This document shows positions 5,503 to 10,916 of a stretch of DNA of 10,916 bases, in pieces; position 1 is the first letter of the stretch; every line of letters starts with the position of its first letter. Under the pieces are notes generated by a model. The model was not told the origin of the DNA, searched no databases, and worked only from the letters and a program-made list of their open reading frames with translations. The stretch is taken from contig CABQOJ010000029.1 of NCBI GenBank assembly GCA_902465775.1, forward strand, positions 1 through 10,916, read 5' to 3'. Both the position numbers and the translations under genes were made by a program. This DNA is from an uncultured Porphyromonas sp. Its GTDB lineage: Bacteria > Bacteroidota > Bacteroidia > Bacteroidales > Porphyromonadaceae.

Positions 5503-7122
5503 ATGAAACTGCAGCAATCTCCTCAGCGATATGATTACATCATCATAGGTGGTGGCCTAGCGGGGCTCTACTGTGCTTACTTTCTAGCGCAGCATGGCTC
5601 GGTAGCCCTCATCGCTCGACGCACTATCGAGGAGAGCAACTCCTACTATGCACAGGGGGGAATGGCTGCTGTCACCGACCAGCAGGACTCACCGACGGAT
5701 CACTACGAAGACACGATCGTAGCGGGGCGTGGGCTCTGTATCCCCGAGGCGGTCAAGGTGCTGACGGACGAAGCTCCCGATCGGATCAATGAGTTGATCC
5801 AGATGGGTATGACTTTCGACAGCGAAGATGGTCATCTAGCCCTCGGTCTAGAGGGGGGACATCACCATCGTCGTATACTCCACGCTGGTGGAGATGCTAC
5901 GGGACGACTGGTGACCACCTTTATGATCGAGCAGGTTCGGAAGGCACAGCACATTACGATCTTCGACCATCACAGCGCCGTGCAGGTACTATGCTCGGCT
6001 GACGGGTCACACTGTCAGGGAATAGTGACCTATGATGAGCGCGCACATCACTACGACACGATCCTCGCATCGGCTGTCGTACTAGCCACAGGCGGTGCGG
6101 CTGCGCTTTACTACCCAACGACCAATCCGCCCACAGCGCTAGGCGATGGACTCTGGTTGGCCAGCGAAGTGGGTGCCGAACTGATGGACTTGGAGTTTAT
6201 CCAGTTTCACCCCACAGCTCTTTATCTGCCGGGGTACGCCTCTTTTCTTATTAGTGAAGCGGTACGTGGCGAGGGCGCTTACCTTGTGGACAAGCACGGC
6301 GAACGCTTTATGCCTGCACTGCATCCCCTTGCGGAGCTAGCGCCGAGAGATGTGGTGGCGCGCAGCATTTTCCTCAAGATGCAGGAGGAGGGTAGTGACC
6401 ACGTACGGCTGAGGCTGAGACACATTGACCCGAAGCGGCTGTTACAGCGCTTCCCCACCATCACGGAGCACTGTCGCCAGCTGGGACTAAACATCACGGA
6501 CGAGATACCGGTGGCTCCTGCAGCGCACTACACGGTGGGGGGCATCGGCGTGGATCTCAACGGATGTACCCGCCTACCTGGACTATATGCTGTCGGAGAG
6601 GTCTCCTCGACGGGAGTCATGGGCGCCAATCGCTTGGCTTCCAATTCGCTCATTGAGTGTATCGTCTTCGGCAAGAGGATCGCTAACTATGCGATCGCAC
6701 ACCAGACTGCGCCTACTGAGGCTGCAGCGCTTGCGACCCCGACGAACCTTCCCGATCTGTCGTGGAACCTAGACAAAGAGCAACTCTATGCGCTAGAGCA
6801 GCAGGCAAAGATCAATCGACAGATAGGCGACATCTTGATGAGCAAGGTGGGGATCATCCGCTCTAAGGCGGGCTTGACCGAAGCGCTACAAGCGCTACAG
6901 CATCTCTCCGACATGCTGGCAGAGGATGCGCAGCACAGTATCCACGCCTATACGACCCGCAGACGTGTAGAGGTGGCGCACATGATGGCGCATGCTGCAC
7001 TACTGCGTGAGGAGAGCCGTGGAGGTCACTACCGCAGCGACTACACGGAGACACTACCTGAGAGCGAAGCTTATCGAACGAGACTGCTCAATGGACAAAT
7101 AACACATCAACCGATCAATTAG
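5503..7122 (+). CDS. nadB: L-aspartate oxidase
   Basis: NadB oxidises L-aspartate to iminoaspartate with FAD, the first step of de novo NAD synthesis, in the cytoplasm. The 539 residues match the usual length (540 in E. coli). The N-terminal FAD site is GGGLAG (16-21), followed by SNSYYAQGGMAA (45-56), RRILHAGGDATG (123-134) and the second FAD segment VLATGG (193-198). Active-site features typical of the succinate dehydrogenase/fumarate reductase flavoprotein family are present: Glu117 before GGHHH, FHPT (235-238), PRDVVAR (281-287) and HYTVGGI (342-348). The FAD-binding block around VGEVSSTGVMGANRLASNS (364-382) and ESRGGHYRSDY near 504-514 complete it. It heads the operon, 12 bp before nadC. 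The enzyme can use oxygen or fumarate; the latter would suit an anaerobe. Confidence 0.97.
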   Translation: MKLQQSPQRYDYIIIGGGLAGLYCAYFLAQHGSVALIARRTIEESNSYYAQGGMAAVTDQQDSPTDHYEDTIVAGRGLCIPEAVKVLTDEAPDRINELIQMGMTFDSEDGHLALGLEGGHHHRRILHAGGDATGRLVTTFMIEQVRKAQHITIFDHHSAVQVLCSADGSHCQGIVTYDERAHHYDTILASAVVLATGGAAALYYPTTNPPTALGDGLWLASEVGAELMDLEFIQFHPTALYLPGYASFLISEAVRGEGAYLVDKHGERFMPALHPLAELAPRDVVARSIFLKMQEEGSDHVRLRLRHIDPKRLLQRFPTITEHCRQLGLNITDEIPVAPAAHYTVGGIGVDLNGCTRLPGLYAVGEVSSTGVMGANRLASNSLIECIVFGKRIANYAIAHQTAPTEAAALATPTNLPDLSWNLDKEQLYALEQQAKINRQIGDILMSKVGIIRSKAGLTEALQALQHLSDMLAEDAQHSIHAYTTRRRVEVAHMMAHAALLREESRGGHYRSDYTETLPESEAYRTRLLNGQITHQPIN

Positions 7123-7134
7123 CACACAAGAGGT

Positions 7135-7992
7135 ATGACTGATATATACAACAGCGAGGAGTTTGCCACCCTCATAGAGCTGGCTTATCGTGAAGATGCT
7201 CCCACGGGAGACCTATCGACACGTTACCTGCTGAGCGAGAGCGACCGAGCCATCGCCACACTGATAGCAAAGGACGACGGTATCATCTCTGGTCTGGATG
7301 TAGCTTATATGGTTCTCTGTCGGTGCACTCCGGAGGAGGAGATGACCTTTACATCAGAGTATGAGGATGGCGACGAGGTGCGCAAGGGCGATATATTGGC
7401 CACCATCGAGGCGCCTTATGCGGACCTGCTACGGGCTGAGCGTATCATGCTCAACTTCCTCCAGCGTATGAGTGGTATCGCTACCTATACGTACCAATGT
7501 GTGCAATGCGTGGCAGGGACCAAGACGCGTATCCTAGACACACGTAAGACTGTCCCTGGACATCGACTCACGGACAAGATGGCGGTACGTCACGGTGGTG
7601 GTACGAATCACCGTGCTTCGCTCTCTGATATGGTGATGCTCAAGGACAATCACATCGCCATGGCGGGTGGCATCTTGCCTGCCGTGGAGGAGGTGCGTCC
7701 TCATCTACCTATCTCTATACGTATTGAGGTGGAGACCTCTACGCTGGAGGAGGTGCAGGAGGCTATAGACGCTGGTGCTGACATCATCATGCTGGACAAT
7801 ATGGACCTAGAGACGATGCGCCGTGCCGTCGAGCTCATCGATGGACAAGCTAAGGTAGAGGCTTCGGGCAATATGACGGCCGAACGCCTAGCTGCCGTTG
7901 CTGCTATCGGCGTGGATTACATTAGCATAGGAGCACTGACACACTCGGTACGCGCTTTCGACATTAGTATGAAGATCAAGCCGATCCAGTAG
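7135..7992 (+). CDS. nadC: Quinolinate phosphoribosyltransferase (decarboxylating)
   Basis: NadC joins quinolinate and PRPP, losing CO2 and pyrophosphate, to make nicotinate mononucleotide, where the de novo path meets the common NAD route. The 285 residues equal the usual family size. Motifs appear in order: REDAPTGDLST (19-29), ERIMLNFLQRMSGIAT (102-117), LDTRKTVPGHR (134-144), a block with VRHGGGTNHR and LKDNH (151-173), EVE (198-200), LDN (220-222), EASGN (242-246) and ISIGALTHS (263-271). The arginine, lysine and histidine residues of these blocks bind the carboxylates and phosphates. The enzyme forms dimers whose active sites use the partner's N-terminal domain. It starts 12 bp after nadB, so the two are co-transcribed. 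Confidence 0.97.
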   Translation: MTDIYNSEEFATLIELAYREDAPTGDLSTRYLLSESDRAIATLIAKDDGIISGLDVAYMVLCRCTPEEEMTFTSEYEDGDEVRKGDILATIEAPYADLLRAERIMLNFLQRMSGIATYTYQCVQCVAGTKTRILDTRKTVPGHRLTDKMAVRHGGGTNHRASLSDMVMLKDNHIAMAGGILPAVEEVRPHLPISIRIEVETSTLEEVQEAIDAGADIIMLDNMDLETMRRAVELIDGQAKVEASGNMTAERLAAVAAIGVDYISIGALTHSVRAFDISMKIKPIQ

Positions 7993-8047
7993 AGAGGCTT
8001 TAGCTCTTACACACACTACCAACTACACACTAACTGACTACTTACAC

Positions 8048-8980
8048 ATGACACAACAACAGATAGAGGCTCTCTACGCAGAGATCCGTACGCTCAAAGA
8101 GCAGAAGAATGCGGTCATCCTGGCGCACTACTACGCTCGTCCTGAGATACAGCGCATCGCAGACCACCTAGGTGACTCACTGGCGCTCTCTCAGATCGCT
8201 GGCGAGACAGAGGCTGATATGATTGTCTTCTGCGGGGTAAGCTTCATGGGCGAGACGGCAAAGATCATTTCGCCCAATAAGAAGGTGCTCTGCCCTGTAC
8301 CACACGCTGGCTGTACCCTCGCTGAGGGCGCTACCGCTGAGGGGATCAACACTTGGCGCGTCAAGCACCCCGACGGCATTGTCGTCAGCTATGTCAATAC
8401 GACAGCGGCTGTCAAGGCGGTCACCGACTACTGCGTGACGAGTGCCAATGCGTTGAAGATCGTACGCGCCCTCCCCACGGGGCAACCCATCCTCTTTGGT
8501 CCTGACAAGAACCTCGGACAGTACATCATGAATGTGACGGGACGGGAGATGGATCTATGGCAGGGCGCTTGCTACGTGCACGCTGACATCACCTCCGAAC
8601 TGGTTCATACGATGCTGGATCGCTATCCCGAGGCGGAGATATTGATACACCCCGAGTCGGTAGCGGCTAGCGACCAGTCGATCGTCGACAATCCTCGCTG
8701 TATCATCGGTTCTACCACTACGATCATCAATCGTCCTGGAGTCTCTGACCTGAAGCAATACATCATCGCTACGGAGCCTGAGGTGCTGGCCGAGATGACG
8801 AGACGCTATCCTGACAAGGAGCTGATCCCGATCCTCCCCGATCAGACTTGCGAATATATGAAGATGATCACCCTCGAGGGACTTCGTGACGCACTCCTCT
8901 ACGAGCAGTACGAGGTGCATGTCGACGAAGAGCTCCGTCAGAAGGCGTGGTGCTCCATCGAACGGATGCTCCAGTTCTAA
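8048..8980 (+). CDS. nadA: Quinolinate synthase A
   Basis: NadA condenses iminoaspartate with dihydroxyacetone phosphate to quinolinate. It needs an oxygen-sensitive [4Fe-4S] cluster held by three cysteines. The 310-residue protein is the short, three-domain form. Comparison with the known Thermotoga enzyme places the ligands at Cys89 (HAGC), Cys175 (GACYVH) and Cys268 (DQTCEYMK); spacing is close to that enzyme. Other signatures are LAHYY (25-29), GDSLALSQ (42-49), FMGETAK (66-72), YVNTTA (115-120), TSANA (131-135), GPDKNLG (151-157), HPE (201-203) and GSTTTI (221-226). The gap to nadC is 55 bp and ACACxx-rich with little structure, which may help translation start without a Shine-Dalgarno site. 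A 22-bp hairpin terminator follows, so this is the last gene of the operon. Confidence 0.97.
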   Translation: MTQQQIEALYAEIRTLKEQKNAVILAHYYARPEIQRIADHLGDSLALSQIAGETEADMIVFCGVSFMGETAKIISPNKKVLCPVPHAGCTLAEGATAEGINTWRVKHPDGIVVSYVNTTAAVKAVTDYCVTSANALKIVRALPTGQPILFGPDKNLGQYIMNVTGREMDLWQGACYVHADITSELVHTMLDRYPEAEILIHPESVAASDQSIVDNPRCIIGSTTTIINRPGVSDLKQYIIATEPEVLAEMTRRYPDKELIPILPDQTCEYMKMITLEGLRDALLYEQYEVHVDEELRQKAWCSIERMLQF

Positions 8981-9016
8981 AAGACTGTACTGGAGTCCAG
9001 CTCCTTCAAAAAACAA

Positions 9017-9070
9017 AAGAAACGGATTAGTCGTCTTCCCTAGCGAAGACGGTTAATCCGTTTCTTATTT
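9017..9070. terminator. Bidirectional 22-bp hairpin terminator
   Basis: The left arm (9017-9038, beginning AAGAAACGGATTA) pairs with the right arm (9045-9066, ending TAATCCGTTTCTT) over 22 positions with two G-U pairs and a 6-nt loop (9039-9044). On the plus strand it ends nadBCA and runs into TTTCTTATTT. On the minus strand it is followed by TTTTGTTTTTTG (9018 down to 9007), an even better U-tract, so it can also end transcription from the lipoprotein gene. The stem is unusually long and stable for its class. Confidence 0.9.
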
Positions 9071-9125
9071 ACTCTCAAAGGGTCTTCCGAGCGAAACAAC
9101 TAAACTTCAGCTAGATAGCCGGCGC

Positions 9126-9171
9126 GATCGGAACATTTGTGGTGTTTTGATCGGAACATTTGCGGTGCGTG
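9126..9171. repeat. Two-copy 23-nt direct repeat (GATCGGAACATTTG core)
   Basis: GATCGGAACATTTG begins at 9126 and again at 9149. The first 19 bases of each copy are identical except for one T/C change, and the period is 23 nt. I believe longer arrays of this unit occur between genes in Porphyromonas, but cannot confirm it here. The core AACATTTG resembles but does not match a -7 element, so I do not call a promoter. Confidence 0.7.
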
Positions 9172-9184
9172 AGCCCGAAGTCGC

Positions 9185-9234
9185 TACGCTCATACGGAGC
9201 GTAAGACTAGCGAAATCTAAAGCGCAAAGCGCTT
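9185..9234. repeat. Two short GC-rich hairpins
   Basis: TACGCTC (9185-9191) pairs with GAGCGTA (9197-9203) over a 5-nt loop. AAGCGC (9220-9225) pairs with GCGCTT (9229-9234) over AAA. They follow the 23-nt repeat directly and may belong to the same repeated element. There is no T-run after either. Confidence 0.5.
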
Positions 9235-9243
9235 ACTGGAAGT

Positions 9244-9300
9244 GGCTGGGGACTCCCTTTTTGATTTGTTGCTGTCCGATAAAAGTCAGAAAGGGGAGCC
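9244..9300. repeat. Imperfect long inverted repeat
   Basis: GGCT (9244-9247) can pair with AGCC (9297-9300). Inside it, CTCCCTTT (9253-9260) pairs imperfectly with AAAGGGGAG (9290-9298), leaving about 29 nt between. It sits at the 3' side of the minus-strand lipoprotein gene. It could be a remnant of a miniature mobile element, since the arms bracket a unique core (TTGTTGCTGTCCGATAAAAG), but no target-site duplication is evident. Confidence 0.35.
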
Positions 9301-9322
9301 GTGTATAGCTGGAGATACAGTA

Positions 9323-9922
9323 CTAATACACGAATAGGCTGTCTGGAAGTACAGGTAGTCCTAAGTCTTGTCTGAGACTGTCAGACAATGCTTGATCTTT
9401 CTTTTGAGGATAGGGCTGTTGTAACCACTTTCGAAACTCCGAAAAGTACAGCGTGCGTTTCTCTTTCATCACATAATACTTATCAAGCAAGGTAGCTGCA
9501 AACTCGGCTGATAGTCTACCCGCTTCTACCTCTCGCTTCAATAGGTCGTAAGTATGAGGCTCTATCAACCTTTGAGGATTATGTAGTAAAACGGCAGGCA
9601 GAGCTCCTAATAGGTATCCGAAAGAGTCGTTGTACTTTCCTAAATCGCTGATATACCCATAATGCTCGATGAGCCAAATTGCCTTTGAAAAGCAGAGGCT
9701 ATCAGTATGGAGATTGAAAGCCCGACTGTTTGCGAAGTAAAGACTGGAGTTGTCTCTAATCCCTTGATCTAGTGCTCTAATTTCAGCTAGTGTTATCGCA
9801 ATACTATCCAATCGTGTGACCTCCGAGACGGGCTTGCTCTGATGATCTAAATTGGTCGAAACAGGAGCACACGCTGTCAAGAGACAAGCGACAATTGTAA
9901 ATGCAAACTTAATACGCCTCAT
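9323..9922 (-). CDS. Small lipoprotein, possibly DUF6624-like
   Basis: From the ATG at 9922 the protein has 199 residues. A GTG at 9943 would add seven, but the ATG puts the signal peptide at the very start, so it is preferred. The N-terminus is a lipoprotein signal: MRRIK, a hydrophobic core and the lipobox LTAC, with Cys18 as the acylated residue. No run of acidic residues follows the cysteine, so surface export is not indicated and a periplasmic location is more likely. The body has an AEIRALDQGIRD segment, a central IWLIEHYGYISDLG and then a helical part with LLKREVEAGRLSAEFAATLLDKYYVMKEKRTLYF. This order resembles DUF6624 as I remember it; the function of that family is unknown. The gene is more AT-rich than smpB, 90 bp upstream, and its own promoter is not clear. 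Confidence 0.75.
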   Translation of the reverse strand: MRRIKFAFTIVACLLTACAPVSTNLDHQSKPVSEVTRLDSIAITLAEIRALDQGIRDNSSLYFANSRAFNLHTDSLCFSKAIWLIEHYGYISDLGKYNDSFGYLLGALPAVLLHNPQRLIEPHTYDLLKREVEAGRLSAEFAATLLDKYYVMKEKRTLYFSEFRKWLQQPYPQKKDQALSDSLRQDLGLPVLPDSLFVY

Positions 9923-10012
9923 ATACAGTCTGAGAGAACACACTTTTGTTAGTTGAACTATCCTATTTGCTTGCGATGACGCTCCTTGCTAGAATCTGTC
10001 CGTTGTGGCAGG

Positions 10013-10483
10013 TCAGAAGCGCATCGCACGCTCCAGACGTCGCTTGTCCTCGCGGTCGCGTATGGCGGCGCGCTTGTCGTACTGCTTCTTACCTCGAGCA
10101 AGCGCAACGACCAGCTTAGCGAGTCCGCGCTCGTTGATGAAGAGACGCACGGGGATGATCGTCTGCCCGGGGTTCTTCATCTCCTCCTCGAGCTTGCGTA
10201 GCTCCTTGCGGTTGAGCAGCAGCTTACGCTCCCGTCGCTCCACATGGTTATTGTAGGAAGCGTAGCTGTACTCCGCTATATACATATTCTTGATCCACAG
10301 CTCCCCTCGAGAGAAGTAGCAGTAGCTATCCACGAGAGCCGCTTTGCCCGCACGTATAGACTTGATCTCGCTGCCGACGAGTACGATACCTGCGGTGTAC
10401 TGGTCGAGGAGCTCATAGTCATAGGTAGCGCGCTTGTTGCGTATGTTGATCGCTCGGGCGGATTGCTTGCCTTTCTTAGCCAT
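10013..10483 (-). CDS. smpB: SsrA-binding protein SmpB
   Basis: SmpB binds tmRNA and brings it to stalled ribosomes, where trans-translation tags the unfinished protein for destruction and frees the ribosome. The 156 residues match the family length (150-160). Recognised parts are [13 protein letters not shown] (13-25), the tmRNA-contacting [14 protein letters not shown] (37-50), [12 protein letters not shown] (61-72) and the [14 protein letters not shown] stretch (82-95). The C-terminal GKKQYDKR (131-138) and basic tail, rich in Arg and Lys, fold into the decoding centre in known structures. The ATG at 10483 is 26 bp after the serS stop codon, so serS and smpB are probably one transcript. 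The tmRNA gene (ssrA) is not in this window. Confidence 0.97.
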   Translation of the reverse strand: MAKKGKQSARAINIRNKRATYDYELLDQYTAGIVLVGSEIKSIRAGKAALVDSYCYFSRGELWIKNMYIAEYSYASYNNHVERRERKLLLNRKELRKLEEEMKNPGQTIIPVRLFINERGLAKLVVALARGKKQYDKRAAIRDREDKRRLERAMRF

Positions 10484-10509
10484 AGGGGGTGTGGGTTAAG
10501 GGCAACTGC

Positions 10510-10916
10510 TTAGTCTATCTTGTCAAAGCCTGTGTAGGGTCTCAGAGCCTTGGGGATGATGATGCCCTCGGGGGTCTGATTGTTTTCCAGAAGCGCAGCG
10601 ACAATGCGTGGCAGAGCGAGGGCACTACCGTTGAGCGTGTGGCAAAGGGTGATCCCCTCCTCAGGGTCACGGTAACGACACATCAAGCGGTTGGCCTGAT
10701 AGCTCTCAAAGTTGGACACGGAGCTCACCTCAAGCCAACGCTCCTGCGCAGCTGAGAAGACCTCAAAGTCGTAAGTCATCGCACTCGTAAAGCTCAGGTC
10801 GCCACCACAGAGGCGGAGGATACGATAGGGGAGCTCAAGCTCCTCGACGAGGCTCTTGACATGTGCGATCATCTTGTCGAGCTGCTGCCACGAGTGGTCG
10901 GGACGGTCGATGGAGA
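10510..10916 (-). CDS. serS: Seryl-tRNA synthetase, C-terminal part (cut by window edge)
   Basis: SerS charges tRNA-Ser (and tRNA-Sec where present) with serine. The visible 134 residues are the end of the class II catalytic domain: RPDHSWQQLDKM, then ELPYRILRLCGGDLSFTSAMTYDFEVF, the serine-pocket segment ERWLEVSSVSNFESYQANR, and class II motif 3 in TLNGSALALPRIVAALLENNQ, whose arginine binds ATP. The end GIIIPKALRPYTGFDKID is typical of the family. The N-terminal coiled-coil arm and motifs 1 and 2 lie beyond the window. Family length of about 425 residues means roughly a third is shown. The gene is followed by smpB in the same direction. Confidence 0.95.
   Translation of the reverse strand, partial: SIDRPDHSWQQLDKMIAHVKSLVEELELPYRILRLCGGDLSFTSAMTYDFEVFSAAQERWLEVSSVSNFESYQANRLMCRYRDPEEGITLCHTLNGSALALPRIVAALLENNQTPEGIIIPKALRPYTGFDKID

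Larger units (their letters stand above)
8981..9322. other. Repeat-rich gap between convergent genes, no coding frame
   Basis: This 342-bp stretch between nadA and the minus-strand lipoprotein gene contains a bidirectional terminator (9017-9070), a two-copy 23-nt direct repeat (9126-9171), two GC-rich perfect hairpins (9185-9203 and 9220-9234) and an imperfect long inverted repeat (9244-9300). No gene or transposase fragment is visible. Just across the nadA stop codon, CTCCAGT (8969-8975) and ACTGGAG (8989-8995) can also pair. Confidence 0.6.

Noticed and set aside
8969..8995. Terminator made by CTCCAGT/ACTGGAG across the nadA stop codon
   Set aside because: The arms are only 7 bp, the loop holds the stop codon and no U-tract follows; the strong hairpin at 9017-9066 is the better terminator.
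9126..9171. Promoter from AACATTTG in the direct repeat
   Set aside because: The invariant leading TA of TAnnTTTG is missing and there is no plus-strand gene downstream.
9986..10755. Plus-strand frames opposite smpB and serS
   Set aside because: They are shadows of two well-recognised minus-strand genes.

Overview
The window looks like chromosomal DNA from a Bacteroidota species, most likely Porphyromonas or a close relative. Three things point there: the long 'eukaryotic-like' form of urocanate hydratase; promoters matching the Bacteroidetes sigma-ABfr -7 motif TAnnTTTG, with few Shine-Dalgarno sites; and two short tandem repeats (21 and 23 nt) of a kind I associate, from memory only, with Porphyromonas intergenic DNA. 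Most genes have moderate GC content. Two small accessory genes (minus strand, ending near 1116 and 9323) are visibly more AT-rich.

Layout. Positions 1-829 (minus) hold the N-terminal 276 residues of urocanate hydratase (hutU, histidine degradation), cut by the window edge. A small two-pass membrane protein (1116-1355, minus) follows. Next is an intergenic stretch with a 21-nt tandem repeat and a minus-strand hairpin terminator. Two tightly linked minus-strand genes (1792-3683) encode a four-pass membrane protein and a zinc-ribbon, single-pass membrane protein. A gene-free 592-bp divergent region with several inverted repeats leads to a plus-strand polytopic membrane protein (4276-5271).

The core of the window is the de novo NAD operon nadB-nadC-nadA (5503-8980, plus). 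NadB oxidises aspartate to iminoaspartate, NadA condenses this with dihydroxyacetone phosphate to quinolinate, and NadC converts quinolinate to nicotinate mononucleotide. All three proteins look full-length with key residues intact. A Bacteroidetes-type promoter lies upstream. The 60-nt leader contains a 12-bp bulged hairpin bracketed by two copies of GCAATAGTA, which is the most interesting regulatory candidate here. The operon ends at a 22-bp hairpin that can terminate transcription from both sides.

From 9067 to 9322 there is a repeat-rich gap with a 23-nt direct repeat and several hairpins. The right end is minus-strand: a small lipoprotein (possibly DUF6624-like), smpB (trans-translation), and the C-terminal third of serS. 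SerS and SmpB are 26 bp apart and probably co-transcribed.

I see no phage, CRISPR, toxin-antitoxin, restriction or clearly novel defence system. The novelty candidates are the nad leader structure, the zinc-ribbon/membrane pair, the inverted repeats of the divergent intergenic region and the small dispersed-looking repeats.
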